From Lunularia cruciata (Eukaryota; Streptophyta; Marchantiopsida; Lunulariales; Lunulariaceae): a stretch of 64,000 bases of DNA. The notes below the pieces were generated by a model. The model did no database searches, was not told where the DNA came from, and saw nothing but the letters and a program-made list of their open reading frames with translations. Both the position numbers and the translations under genes were made by a program. The first letter of the stretch is position 1; each line of letters begins with the position of its first letter. Positions 10,714-22,379 of this stretch are shown here, one piece after another. The stretch spans positions 6,081,001 to 6,145,000 of the forward strand of contig OX419758.1 of NCBI GenBank assembly GCA_948567375.1. Reading direction: 5' to 3'.

Positions 10714-12650
10714 GAGTCTTGAGTTCAGAGTTTTCTATAAACACTAACCACCATTCTTCTATAGTTATTCTTTACACATGAGTCTTCCTTGTATAATAGA
10801 CGATGCGTATGCATCAGATCGAAATAATTCAACACAAGTTTTTTGTGGGATATATGGGATTGAAGTACTGGAATGCAGTCTATTTTATTAAATGCATTAG
10901 AGAAGTATCTAAAGCTCATTATCTACAATTGTCTTAATTAAGATATTAAATGTCATTTAAATTTAAATATAATTATTGTTATATGTCTAAATTTTCCTCG
11001 ACAGTTGTTTCCTTTGCTTGCGAATTTACAAAATGGATAAGTGTAGAACATAGAAAAATTGCTTGTCGGTAAATATTTTTTGAAAATCTTTCACGACAAG
11101 AAGGATTACATAGCAATAATCATAGAGCTAACTCAATACTCATATAATCAACTCGCGACATACCACTGTTGTCATTTTCACCATCGACTTTTGCGCGGAA
11201 TACCACTTTCTAGCCTATGGTGAAGCGAGACGAGTGAACGTTCGAGTGCAGTATATAAACTACAAACCTCATTTGAAGAAGAAAACGAAAGTGCAGATTT
11301 TAGAAAGTTCAAATTCTAATGTATTTGACTTCGAAATTATTGAATTCGTTGTAACACTCTAATTAAAAATCATTTCCGGAAAGAAAAGAATAAACGAAAA
11401 GACACTATTTAACAGTGGTACGATACTAGTCCGTTGGCAAAGATAATGGTGATAATCAAACAAAACCGATAGTGGGCTCCAGCCAGATTAAACATATGAC
11501 TTCCCCAGTTCACCTACGACATGAAAATGAAATATTTTACCCGTTGAAACAAAACTTCTCAAATGGTATAATTTAATTTCCATACAATGATTTATACAGA
11601 GCTATAATGAATATAATATGGAGTTTCACTTAGGAAAAAGATGGATTTTTACGAGCAAAATAGTGATATTCACAAAAAAAATTGCCATACAGCAAATGAC
11701 CGATACCGTAAAACTTTGATGGTTGAAAAAACATTTTGTGGACGAAAATGACGGGCAAACTTTTTATTTTTCATTAAATGTTACGGATTACGGGTAACCC
11801 GCAAAAATACATGTCACATTTCATGACCGATAAATTTTTTTATGGCTGTGGATATTTTTCAGTAAGACTTTTACATACCCCCACCACACTACCCATACAT
11901 ATCTTATGAACTTCCCGTAAAAAGATTTACGGATTTCTACGGGAGCCAGAAAAGGCTAACTGAAACCGCCTAACTATTTGCACTTCTTAGTGCTCTCGTA
12001 TTCCCTTCTCTTTTTTCCTTTGGCTTTCTGGCCACTTTTCATTTGAGATCTTGTAGATGGGCGAGCTTTCATTGTATTAGTAGGTCTCAAGTGGGCGCTT
12101 ATGGGACTCCCTTTCGATTCTATAAGTCATTTTACACGCGAGTTGTGTAATATTACAAAATCTATACAAAGATGCCCTAGAACATCTGATGATATTAAGT
12201 CAATATTCAAACATTATCATATTCTTCAGTCAATTACTTTCGCTTGGTTTTTCAAAGAAATTTGTAGTTTAATTAAGGCTTTTCTAAATATCGATATCGT
12301 ATATTTCCCAAGGCAATCAGTTCACTCCCTAAAATCTGCAGGTGAAAGCCCTGTTTGTTTTACTTGACATTAATTTTCTACTCTGTTGTCGGTTCTGGTG
12401 AGTTCGGACAGTCGTATGCAAAACGCAAAGGGAATACATGGCTACCAACTCCTAAAGATTCCGTTACAAGACGCTAGAACTGCAGCGCAGTCAGTCTCGT
12501 GGACTGTTTTACATGTACGATCGTAATCAGGGCAGCAACGAACGTCAACAAACAAGTATTGCAATATAACATCCTCGTTAAATAATTTTATATAGAAATC
12601 CAAAAAATTAGGAAATGAATTTTAATATTTCATATTTCATCCCGACTAGT
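10714..12650. other. No gene recognised (one unassigned 88-codon frame)
   Basis: Mostly A+T-rich non-coding sequence. A plus-strand frame of 88 codons at 12101-12367 is open and has mixed composition, but I recognise no domain, and neither splice sites nor a second copy support it. Confidence 0.35.
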
Positions 12651-12869
12651 TTGCCATACCTTTAGCTATAGCCCCATGTTTGGGGCTTAGCTCCATGTTA
12701 CCTTTCTTGTCTCTCCCTTGTACGGCTTGAGGGGGGTCTTCCCATCCTTCATTTTTCCTTTTGCCATACCTTTAGCTATAGCCCCATGTTTGGGGCTTAG
12801 CTCCATGTTACCTTTCTTGTCTCTCCCTTGTACGGCTTGAGGGGGGTCTTCCCATCCTTCATTTTTCCT
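12651..12869 (+). repeat. Exact 110-bp tandem duplication of the LINE tail
   Basis: Two adjoining units (12651-12760 and 12761-12869) are identical over 109 bases. Each reads TTGCCATACCTTTAGCTATA, GCCCCATGTTTGGGGCTTAG, then the LINE tail with GTCTCTCCCTTGTACGGCTT and GTCTTCCCATCCTTC. A third partial TTTAGCTATA follows at 12891. Within each unit AGCCCCA..TGGGGCT is an inverted repeat. Identity implies recent duplication or conversion. Confidence 0.9.
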
Positions 12870-13484
12870 GCGCAGTAGCCTTTTTTTCCCTTTAGCTATA
12901 GTAAGCGAAGGGACTTGATGATACGACGGGGATTCAAATGGATGATTTACAGTTCTTCTTATGACTCACAGCCTGTAAAATTTCTGTCTGGGTACTGTAG
13001 AAAGGTATCTTCAGAAAAGTGAATAGTCTAAAACTTTTTTACAGTTTTATGGTCTCCGGGTTGCAATTTCAAGCAAACATCTCAATTTAAACGTCAGGCG
13101 AATATTGTACCAGTTTATACCTCAAATTTTGTTAGAAACATGCGAGAATTGATTATCTGATCGTTCACCACCTTTAGTTAGTACTAAAATATCCACTTGT
13201 AGACTGATACTTACCATAAACTAAAACGAGTCACCTTTTCCACAGACTGCAGAAAATACATAGTAGTTTCTAAGTATGTGGTACGAGTACTATAAAACTT
13301 CAAGTGTACCTCTGTTAAAACCATTAACTTTTGGTTCACGTACTATTAAAATTACGGATCTGTTATGGGACCCGCAAAACCCCTCGTTTGAATTCCCACT
13401 GTACCTCCTGTGACACGAGGACAGATAGCCACGCGACGAATGTGACTACGTTCATAGTATCTGGCCCATAAAGTTTAGATGATA

Positions 13485-13507
13485 GCCATGCAAATTGTTT
13501 GCATGGC
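13485..13507. repeat. Perfect 10-bp-arm hairpin
   Basis: GCCATGCAAA, a TTG loop, and TTTGCATGGC form a perfect inverted repeat at the 5' edge of a tRNA-like block. Confidence 0.75.
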
Positions 13508-13570
13508 AGCCCGGTTGTTACATCTCAACCTCGATGCATCACGAGGATGCGTGTTCAAACCATGGCCCTA
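13501..13570 (+). other. tRNA-like sequence, possible SINE head or tRNA pseudogene
   Basis: TGGCAGCCCGGTTG resembles a Pol III A box, and GTGTTCAAACC, about 40 bases later, resembles a B box. A CCTCG..CGAGG stem sits between them where an anticodon arm would lie. The acceptor ends do not pair, so this is not a functional tRNA. A minus-strand LINE tail follows within 50 bases. Chance resemblance is possible. Confidence 0.3.
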
Positions 13571-13599
13571 AGGTTGTTTACACTTGTAAGAGAAGAGGC

Positions 13600-13665
13600 G
13601 TTCGCGAAAGATAACAAGAATGACCGGAAGACCATGTCAAGCCGTGGAGGGATAAGACATAATAG
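13600..13665 (-). repeat. LINE-tail fragment
   Basis: The minus strand resembles the LINE 3' end (TCTTATCCCTCCACGGCTTG, then ATGGTCTTCCGGTCATTCTT). It is more diverged than the copies at 12.7 or 51.4 kb. Confidence 0.6.
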
Positions 13666-13674
13666 GTAATTTGG

Positions 13675-13720
13675 GTCAGTTTCGGTCAGTTTCGGTCAAT
13701 TTCGGCTCAGTAGTTTCGGT
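13675..13720. repeat. Decamer tandem repeat
   Basis: About four copies of GTCAGTTTCG with single-base changes, directly beside a LINE-tail fragment. Confidence 0.8.
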
Positions 13721-14039
13721 CTGAGTAATCTTCCCCTACGCTTGTAAAGGTCTTCCTGAAAGATCTTGTAAGTAAAATGGTATTAAGCACCAATAGTATA
13801 AAATGGGGCTAAAAGACCTTGTAAGGGTCTTCCTAAAAGAAACGAGAGCAGGAGACGTCACCTGTCTAAACTCACTAAGATGGAACAAACCAGCTAACAC
13901 TCCCAAAATACTTGGAGTGATGAGAGTTAACTCCTCCAGAAACAAAAGGATCAAAACCTTCCACATGCCAAGCTGGTGTGACATGTAATATTTTGCATGT
14001 TTCACCTATATTGCTTTGGTAAAATATGCAACTGCGTAA

Positions 14040-17000
14040 GAGAACCAGAAGGATGGAAAATCCCCATCATGCTGTACAAGTATAAAACGCAAGAGGTAAA
14101 ATGGTGCTAAGTATCAATAGTTTTATTGGTATAAGAAGTCTATTCTACTGCACCTAAAACATTTGTGGTATATAACTCGTATGGGTTGCATAATACCAGA
14201 GCTTCTGAAGAAGAAGCATCATTTAATGTGATTTCTTCCTTGTGGATTGCACTAGCCAGTGCTCTACAGAGTAATGGACATACGTTGTCTATAGTAGACT
14301 AGAAAGTAGACAAGTGATAATGATAAATATGTCCAAACATTGTATCCATAGCTCCATGTAACTCCAAGGCTAGAAGAACAAAGAGGTGGTCACATTACAG
14401 ACACCTACACTTTGGAGGCCTTGGCTATGTTGGCTCTGATAGGTGCCCATCCAAGAGGATGGGTAATCATCTCCTCCAAACTTACATCTTGTGTGAGATT
14501 CATAACTCCAACATCTCTATTGTCACATGATCATCTAGGACCAAATACAAGTCTGCACTAACGTGTGTAATCTAGTAAGCATACTAACTCCTTCCAAATG
14601 AGATATCTACTCTCTTGTACCATGGTAAAAAAGTTATCTCTCATGGCATCATGGTAGCTACACTTTTTCCTTCAAAAGCACATCAAGTCATATGGACCCT
14701 TATTGTATCTAGCGTAGTATCACACTTACTCACTATAAGATGTAGATGAATGAACAAAACTTAGGTGAAACCTCGTCACTAGAGAGAAAATAGTTGGTGC
14801 AAGTTGGAATGCCTTGGCACACAGTCAAGCTAGGATCCAAGAGCTTAGATCCTTACCAAAGCAAGAGTGAAGACTGTGCATTAGTAATACAAGGAATGGA
14901 TAAGTTAACTGAAAGTGAAAATAGAATTGGTTGAAACTATGGATCCATCAAAGGAAATTGCAAATCTCTAGTCTGATCTCTGAGCCGGCCTGCCTCTCAC
15001 TCAAGATGAACCTCTGATGGCTATTATGGTAGCTCACCATGGACTAAGAAAGCAAGGAACCCAAACTCCATCATACTCCTCCAAGGCTAACACTCCAAGA
15101 CTCAAGACTCAAGACATTGCTCACTAGAGAACTCAATGAGAGAGAGATAGTTGCAAATGAAAGCATGATTAATACCTCCTCACCCCTTGTTTATATACTT
15201 GTGAAATGTAACGTACTAAAGTTACTAATTACCATAGTAACTCAAGTTACTAGACTAAAAGTCAAGTGAAATCAAAAAGTAGAAAGGAATATCTATTCAC
15301 ATGGGCATATTCTCCTAAGCATGTGGTCTTATCTTGACCCAACCACTAAGTCAAGGATTTCTTCACATGGGCTATCCTTGGACTATAGAAGAATCCAAAA
15401 CAAATAGGCTTACGGGCCCAAGAGTTCTCAACTCTTTGCTCCAAGCCAAACCTAGGAATAATACCAAGTCAACACATTAGAATCCAAAATACTGGTGCTC
15501 ATCTTTTCTACTTCCTCTAAAGTAAGGTCCCCTCTATCTTAGCTATGACTAACTTTAGCTAATCATGACTAATGTAGAACGCTCCTTTATCTCTATATAA
15601 ATAATATCTCTCAAGTACTTGTAATATCAAGCTAAATATCACAATACCACACACATGTACAAACGGGTGTTATAGATCAAAATGTAAGGAGACAAAGCAT
15701 AGAAGGCATCTTCTGCCTATAAGGACAAGCCATCTCTCATTTTTCACAATAGCACTTAGAGAGAAAAAAGATGCTTGCACCATCTTGATCACATATCTTC
15801 AAGATTGGCCTATCAACAACTACAAAATAGAAGGAAAATAGAGGTGCCAAGAAAGCAGAACTACCCAAAAATGCCACAAGTACCATCTCCTCCATGGATA
15901 GTAGACCACTCCACACAAGATCAGTGGAGATATGCATGTATGTGCCAAATCCCTTATAACACACTCAAAGGTCTTTGGTCCAATGATATCACCATAATCC
16001 TCCTATCAAAAGCTCTCAAATGTGATGTGAAGATCAAAGAAGGGAAATTGTGCAAATTAGGTAAGTTGGTCAATGTGTAATATGGAAGATGAGTATGCCA
16101 AATGCCACTTTCCAATCTCCTGGTATAGGAAGGCCATCTACATGAAGAATATCCTCTACAAGTGCAATGTCTAAAAAGTGTGTGACTAATCCTTGGATCC
16201 TATTGGCACTCCAAGAATACATTCTGATGTGATACAACTCTTTAGAACTTGGAGGCAAGGAGTGATATCTATGGAGGATGGTGTTCTACACTTTGATACC
16301 TTGACTCTCAAGCCTAAAAAATGTAGCTCAATAATCACGTAGTCAAAAGCCTATCACATGAAAGGAATAAGACCAAGGATCAACCCTAAGCTCTCTAGAG
16401 ATGGATGCATGTGAGATACTATTAAAAAAAATTTCAACATACAACTATAGAACAACCAACTTTGAGTGGATATCTAAGAGTGCTCTAATACTTAGAGATA
16501 TAGCTTCACAACCTTCTAGTACATTAACTCTAAATTGATGTGGACTCAAGTGTTATTGGTTTGAGAATGATGTTGAAGGACATTGGTATGGCTAAAAAGA
16601 TGCAAGAAGATCTCCCCAATCAATTTAGTGCACCTTATGTCCTTCTCTAATTCAAGAAGTCAAAGAACACCTTGCACTATACTAATTGGCATAGGAATCT
16701 TTCCCTCTGACTATTGTTATAGACACTTGAAACAACTCAATAAAACCATTAGAGTGATTGTTTGCCTAGAAGCAATCTATAAGATGCTAATAAACCATCC
16801 TTGACAAGCCTCTTGAGGAGAGGCATGAGGTTGTGCACAATGCATGTGCAAAAAGAAATCTATCAAGATATAAAGACTACTCATGCTTATACTTTAAGAC
16901 CTCTAATGGTACTCCTTCTCCTACCAAAGGATGTAATAAACATAAGGAGTAGATAGTCTCATCACTAGAACTATGTATAAATAAAGGGTATAGGGCTTGT

Positions 17001-17430
17001 GCTACTTCACTATACTCTCCAATTACAACCTTATACCCAATATCTTAAACCATTATGATCAATTGGAATCTATAATATCTTGTGGCTAAACTTGTCTCTT
17101 GTAATGTGAAGACTCATCTTGTAACGTAGTTCAATCCACTACTAATAATATACAAAATCTATTAATCATCTCTCTCTACACTGCATATCTCTCTCTAGTG
17201 TAACAAAGACACCATCATGGGATGAAGAGGACTATGAACATGTTAACTCATCTAAGAGATCAAGTGCAAATCATTTGAATGGCAAGCAAAACATATATCT
17301 TGTCTTATCATGAATGGTAAGCAAAATGTATATCTAGTCTCTTCATGGAGTGTATGAGAAATCCTATCGAGTAGTTTGGTACATGGAAAACTAGTCTCAA
17401 CTAACCCTAAAATATAACACACCCTAGATA
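14040..17430 (-). mobile_element. LINE copy 3 (RT/endonuclease type, reverse orientation, decayed)
   Basis: Reverse-complement comparison with 43.3-47.3 kb places its 5' part near 17430 and its 3' tail near 14040-14110. Landmarks are the block beginning GAGACTAGTTTTCCATG (near 17390), ATGGTGTCTTTGTTA (near 17210), RT text between about 16600 and 15700, and the CCHC/endonuclease region with ATTACCCATCCTCTTGGATG near 14450-14475. The 694-bp repeat R1 is inserted at 14981-15674 with matching GATC at both sides, and LINE sequence continues on either flank. Copy 3 lacks the 5' UTR monomers. All frames are interrupted, so it is not active. Confidence 0.75.
14981..15674 (-). mobile_element. Repeat R, copy 1: probable solo LTR of about 690 bp
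   Basis: It is nearly the same as 24481-25169 and related to 58378-58952. On the plus strand it begins TGAGCCGGCC and ends GGGTGTTATA. GATC flanks it at 14975-14978 and 15675-15678, as expected for a small target duplication in LINE copy 3. The best promoter-like element, a TATATAAACA-type box, is on the minus strand near 15190-15200, so I read the LTR as minus-oriented. Ends are not classical TG..CA, and no internal region is attached. Confidence 0.65.
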
Positions 17431-18853
17431 CTAACTACTCTCAATACTAGATAAATATCCCAAGATTGGGATTAAAAGAATTTTGGAACTGGCCAATCAG
17501 ATCAGTGAATAAGTTTGTTTTTTTTTCTTGTCAATTTGGTTCCCTATGCATTAACATGGAAGGTTACGCTACAAAGAATTTAGTAGAAAAATATGATTAT
17601 ATTAACTATTTTACGGTTTGGAGTGATTACCTAAACTCTAGGGTTGGGTACAAGAGAGATGGTTCGAATGGGGGGCGATGGGAATAGAGCCCAGCTCTAG
17701 AGTGTATACGGAGGGGCGGGTTAGTGAGGGCTTGGCGTGATGGCGGCTGTGCAGATCATCGTGCAATATGATATATTGAGAAAAAAGCTGCAAGTAGAAC
17801 ACGGGGAGCGTACAAGGGATAGACAAAATTGATATATTACAGTTAATATGAAATATTTTATAATAATAGATTACAAGTCCGGCGATTGGTGATCCTTGTC
17901 GGCAATCGAATTTCTTTAGCGGTAGTCGAATTCAAGGGTTACTGCAGAACAGCCGGCCGGATGAGCGTTTGGTGGATTCATATGTTAAGGGTAAAGCTGG
18001 GCTAAACACTTTGCGGCAAAAGCAACGACTGGAGACTTAGAAGATAAGTGCACAGTCGAAACGCTGGCGTAGAAGGGCTGGGTCGAGCAGGGAATGGGAG
18101 CAACACGAGGACTGACCTTGCCGCGTGGGGGACGGGATTATCCGCGGGTGGGGGTTGGAACTTACCGTTTTTCTTATGTTCGGAGGACACAGGTTCGAGG
18201 AGTCCCTATCTGTGCACTTCGGGCTGAATGCCACTTCATACTCATGATTTCCTTTTTCTTTCCAGTTATTGCTAAGACAATAACATAACGTATAGTAATT
18301 AATGTAGGACTTGAGTTTTATTGCTGTTCAAATCTTAGCGGGACAACTTTAAATAATTGGTCATTTGTAGGGTAAATAACATGGTTCAATCCTATCGCTT
18401 GATCTAGGTTAATTGCAAGCAACAACTTAAATTTTCGTGTTTAAATTTGCAGTGCTAGTTCTTTTGACATGCATAAGATTGAAAAGGTATCAATTTAAAG
18501 ACAACTTCACTTCACGAGACCTCACATAGAATCATGAAATTTCACCTGACATGTTTAATATTATGTGTACTACGGAATATGAAGACCAGAACAAACTTTA
18601 CTTTGTTTCACAAGAAGTTTGTAAGAACCATATCATAGTGAAGAAGATATTAGTTAGAGTTCGACACGTCTCACTCTTCAGGAGTTGTCAATTCCCTTAA
18701 AGATTAGTCATGGAAAGCGTATGGTGTTTTTGCCGACATGGGGTACCATTAAATTGAAGTGCAATGATTCCAGGTATACATGGAGTGCACAAAATTATAG
18801 TTTCTAATTAAAGTTTTCAAATTTGTTAATTTGATAAATATCTCGGTAAGATT
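17431..18853. other. Flank between LINE copy 3 and copia element A, no gene seen
   Basis: About 17640-18200 is more G+C-rich than its surroundings and has short overlapping frames on both strands without motifs. GGGGAGCGTACAAGGGATAGACAAAA near 17801-17827 resembles a LINE-tail remnant on the minus strand. The last bases, AGATT (18849-18853), are the left target duplication of element A. Confidence 0.4.
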
Positions 18854-19090
18854 TGTTAGGAGTTAACTCAGGTCTTGAGTACCTCTAGTTAGTTTGATTA
18901 TGGTTAGTTAGACTAGGGATGTACTACTATATATGAGAGCTTGTAGAAGCTCTTTGCTACACATTAGTCTCCTTATCAGTAAAGCTATTGGTGTGTTCTT
19001 GTGGACGTAGCCTCAATGAGATGAACCACATATTTTCTTGTGTTGACCATGGTGCCTGCATTTCCTGTGTATTACTGAATTGGACCTACA
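18854..19090 (+). repeat. 5' LTR of copia element A
   Basis: It starts TGTTAGGAGTTAACTCA and ends GGACCTACA. The 3' LTR at 37154-37388 matches apart from scattered substitutions and small indels. AGAGCTTGTAGAAGCTCT in the middle is an inverted repeat just downstream of the TATATATGAG block that probably includes the TATA element. Confidence 0.92.
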
Positions 19091-19092
19091 AA

Positions 19093-19104
19093 TGGTATCA
19101 GAGC
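19093..19104 (+). promoter_or_regulatory. Primer-binding site of copia A
   Basis: TGGTATCAGAGC lies two bases after the LTR and matches the 3' end of initiator methionine tRNA, the usual plant primer. Confidence 0.85.
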
Positions 19105-19487
19105 AAATCGGTTGACAATGGCAAGAGATGCTTCTAAATTCTGGGTAGCATAGAGTACTTTAGAAGGACTTGTGGATTCCCAAATCTGATGTGTACAAGG
19201 AAGCTAGTTGGTGTGTAGCTCAAGAAAAGAGGGGTTCTTCAGCGATGGAAAGATCAAGAATCATTTGGAGAATCATTTGAAACAGGTTAAGCTTCATCAA
19301 GCAGCTGTACTAAGAACCAGTTGCTTAGTCAGAATGAGGAGTCGATAGCAATAGTGTGCAAAACATTGAGCTGTGGAAGAAGAGTATGAGGAGCCTGAGC
19401 TTTCTCTCGACCGAGGGAAGCTCTGTTAATTTACAGAGCTCAAAATCCAACAGAGCTTCCTACTTAACTTGGCTTGCACTTGCATTG

Positions 19488-19672
19488 AACAAAACATCTC
19501 TGACAATCAATTTACAGGTGAGGGGATCCCACAACCTGTAACCCTTCACAGCACTTTGGTAGCCAAGAAAAACACATTTCTTGGAAGTAAGATCTAGCTT
19601 AGATCTACTTTCCTTGGGTATGAGAGGATATGCATTACATCCAAAGAATATTAGAATGACTACAAGGGGCTT
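19488..19672 (-). pseudogene. Antisense copia integrase fragment inside the leader of element A
   Basis: The reverse complement encodes the integrase/RT linker seen in sense at about 21820-22010 of the same element (shared text CGTGCCAAGG-free block: AAAGTAGATCTAAGC, CTTACTTCCAAGAAATGTGT, TGAAGGGTTACA). The two copies differ at many bases, so it came from a related element rather than from A itself. It lies between the primer-binding site and gag and would pair with the sense region in an A transcript. Confidence 0.75.
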
Positions 19673-19866
19673 CTTCCACCGCTTAAATCATTTTACTGCA
19701 TATGTGACTTCTTTATGGAGCTATTGGTCATTAGTTCATGTCCTTAACTTTATGAACTTGTGCTATGTAAGCACCTGTGAGATTCGATGACCGGATAAAG
19801 CTTCCACTCAAGGTTGTACAGATTGCATCATGTTTGAGGACGAGTTTGGAGGCAAGACAAGGCTAG

Positions 19867-20646
19867 ATGGCAATCATGAAGACTGGAGGTGCTAAATTTG
19901 ACATTGCCAAGTACAATGGACACTCCGATTATCTCCTATGGGAATGTCAGGTGAAAGGCATGCTCAAGGCCAACGGTTTTGGGAAACTGCTGGGACCCAA
20001 GACCAATTTGGTGTTAGAGGATGATTGGAGCAACATGCATGAGATAGTTGTACACACACATTGGTTTTATATTTTTAGGTACATGTCATAAAGCAATTAG
20101 GTGAGTACAAGGACTACATTACTCTTTTTTGATGAGCTACAATGGAAGTACCATCAAAAAGAGTTATCAAATCATCTCTACATGTCCTTGACGCTAATGA
20201 GCTTCAAGATGAAGGAAAATGGGACCAAGATACAAGATCATATTGACGCCTTCATTGATCTTGTTGTGGACGTGCACAATCTTGGAGATGACCTGAGTGA
20301 TGAGAGAAAGGCTCTCCACCTGTTGAGTTCTTGCCCTACGTCCCACCAGTCCTTGTCATGAGTGTTACTACATTGTGATAGAAAGACCATCACCTACAAT
20401 GAGGTTGTGAGTGCTCTATACAACAAATGATCTTCAATAGAAGATGATGTTACCTTCTCAACCCTAGACTGCTTCAAGAATAGTGTTGAATGTGAATCAT
20501 GGAAGGACTCAAAAGTGGAAAATGGTAGGGAGAAGAGACCTAAAACTAGAACTTGGTCTAGGGGAGATCCCAAGATCATAAGATTGTGCTCTATTAGAAG
20601 TGTGGCAAAGCTGGCCACCTCAAGAGAGATTGTTGTGGCAGAGCAA
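19867..20646 (+). pseudogene. Copia A gag with broken zinc knuckle
   Basis: The region from 19867 reads KFDIAKYNGHSDYLLWECQV, a copia gag N-terminus, then in another frame a UBN2-like gag core from 20101 to 20361 with DHIDAFIDLVVDVHNLGD. The nucleocapsid CCHC box near 20587-20637 reads Y-stop-KCGKAGHLKRDC: its first cysteine is now tyrosine and a TAG is inside it. Gag normally packages the element RNA. This copy cannot give one continuous product. Confidence 0.8.
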
Positions 20647-20764
20647 GTGAGCCTTCATCAGCCAATGCGGCAAAAGACAACAAGGAAGAAGAGGAGGAGG
20701 ACCTGCTTGATGACAATTTTGCTCTATGATGCCAACGATATGCCTTTTGAACTTCATTTCAACA

Positions 20765-22077
20765 AAGGAGAGATGAATGGATTCTAGATCATGCTTATTC
20801 ATACCATATGTGTTTAAAAAGAGAGTTCTTTAGTTCTTACTCAATATCAAACAGTTCAGTTTTGATCAGAATGATCACCCTTGTCAAATTGTAGGCATTG
20901 ATCTATTAACATTTAAATGTTTGATTGTCTTGTGCGCAGATTGACTAATGTCAGGCATATCCCTGACATAAGGAAGAACTTGATATCTCTTGGCGTGTTA
21001 AACACAAATGGTCATCAATGGGAACCAGTTGATGGTGTACTTCAAGTCATGGCTAGGCAAAAAGTCATCTCAAAGGGGAATAGGCACAAGAATCTATATG
21101 TGCTAGAGTGCAACTTTTTTGCGGAGAAGCTCATATTACTAGATCTCATGATATAATTGACTACTAGAGGCACTCAAGGTTAGGTCACACTAGTGAGAAG
21201 AGCATGTCTATTCATTGCAAGAAAGGCTTTATTTCTACACTACGGTCTAGTCGTTTAGAATTCTGTGAGCATTGTGTACTAGAGAAGCAACATCGGACTA
21301 TTTTTGGCATTGGAACTCATAGTTCCAAAGAGATTCTTGATTATGTACATAATGATGTGTAGGGCCCATCTCCTACTCCCTCAGATTCTAGAAAGTTGCA
21401 CCATGTATCTTTCATTGATGATTATCTGAGGTTTTTATGGATTTGTTTCCTACATCAGAAGTTTGAGGTCTTTGTTACATCAAGAAGTAGAAAGCCCAAG
21501 TTGAGACTTAGACTGGAAAGAAGGTGAGATTTCTATAGTCAGATAATAGCCGAGAATACACTTCTGGATAATTTGAGGTGTATTGTCAACAAGAGGGAAT
21601 AACTCATCTTTCATTACAGTATATACTCCATAGTAGAATGGCGTTGTTGAGTGGCTCAATTGAACACTATTGGAGTGGATGAGGAGTATGTTAAGCAAAT
21701 CAGGTTTATCACTTGCATTTTGGGCTGAAGATATCAGCACTATAGCTTATTTGGTAAATCTTTCTCCTTCCAATGTGATTAATTACATGACACCATCTAA
21801 GATGAGGTACGGATGGCTTGCAGATTACAGTCATTTAGTAGTCTTTGGATGTAATCCATATTCTCTCAAACCCAAGAAAAGTAGATCTAAGCTGGATCTT
21901 ACTTCCAAGAAATGTGTTTATCTTGGATACCAAAGTGGTGTGAAGGGTTACAAGTTGTGTGATTCACTCACTTGTAAATTTATTTTTAGTAGAGATATTT
22001 TGTTCAATGAGTCTAGATCATTGACCAAAGGGGGAAAGCTTAGGCTCCTCATATTGACAAGGGAAAACCTCCTCTAA
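20765..22077 (+). pseudogene. Copia A protease and integrase, broken
   Basis: The protease start reads WILDHAYSYHMC near 20779-20814, where the catalytic D-S-G has become D-H-A. The GAG-pre-integrase zinc domain is near 21165-21290 (HSRLGHTSEKSM, then CEHCVLEKQ), with its leading Trp turned to TAG. The integrase core begins near 21340 (DYVHNDV, then a TAG in place of Trp, then GPSPTPSDSRK). A continuous stretch of 135 codons at 21670-22077 covers the C-terminal part with FGCNPYSLKPKKSRSKLDL. Integrase joins the cDNA to the chromosome. Stops and shifts make this one inactive. Confidence 0.82.
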
Positions 22078-22379
22078 ATATTATTGAGGAGGAGATTAAT
22101 TATGATGGTTTTCATGATGAAGCACAAGGAGGTGCTCCTATAGAGGAGCAAGTTCCCCAAATTGAGGATTACAAGAGCGTGAGGAGGCTGATGAACCTTG
22201 ACACATGCTAGCACAAGAAGATCAAGTAAAGTCATCAATAAGAAGGATGTTTAGATGCTCTATGTTCTCTTAAATGATTTGGAAAATGGGCTAATTCAAC
22301 ACAATTAGGAGATGAGGATATCTCTCTTGATGATGATGGTGGTGGTTTGGCTTTGATCTTGGAAGAAGTGGAACCTTCT

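Noticed and set aside
13501-13570. A functional tRNA gene
   Set aside because: Acceptor ends do not pair and the D-arm is poor; kept only as a tRNA-like block.
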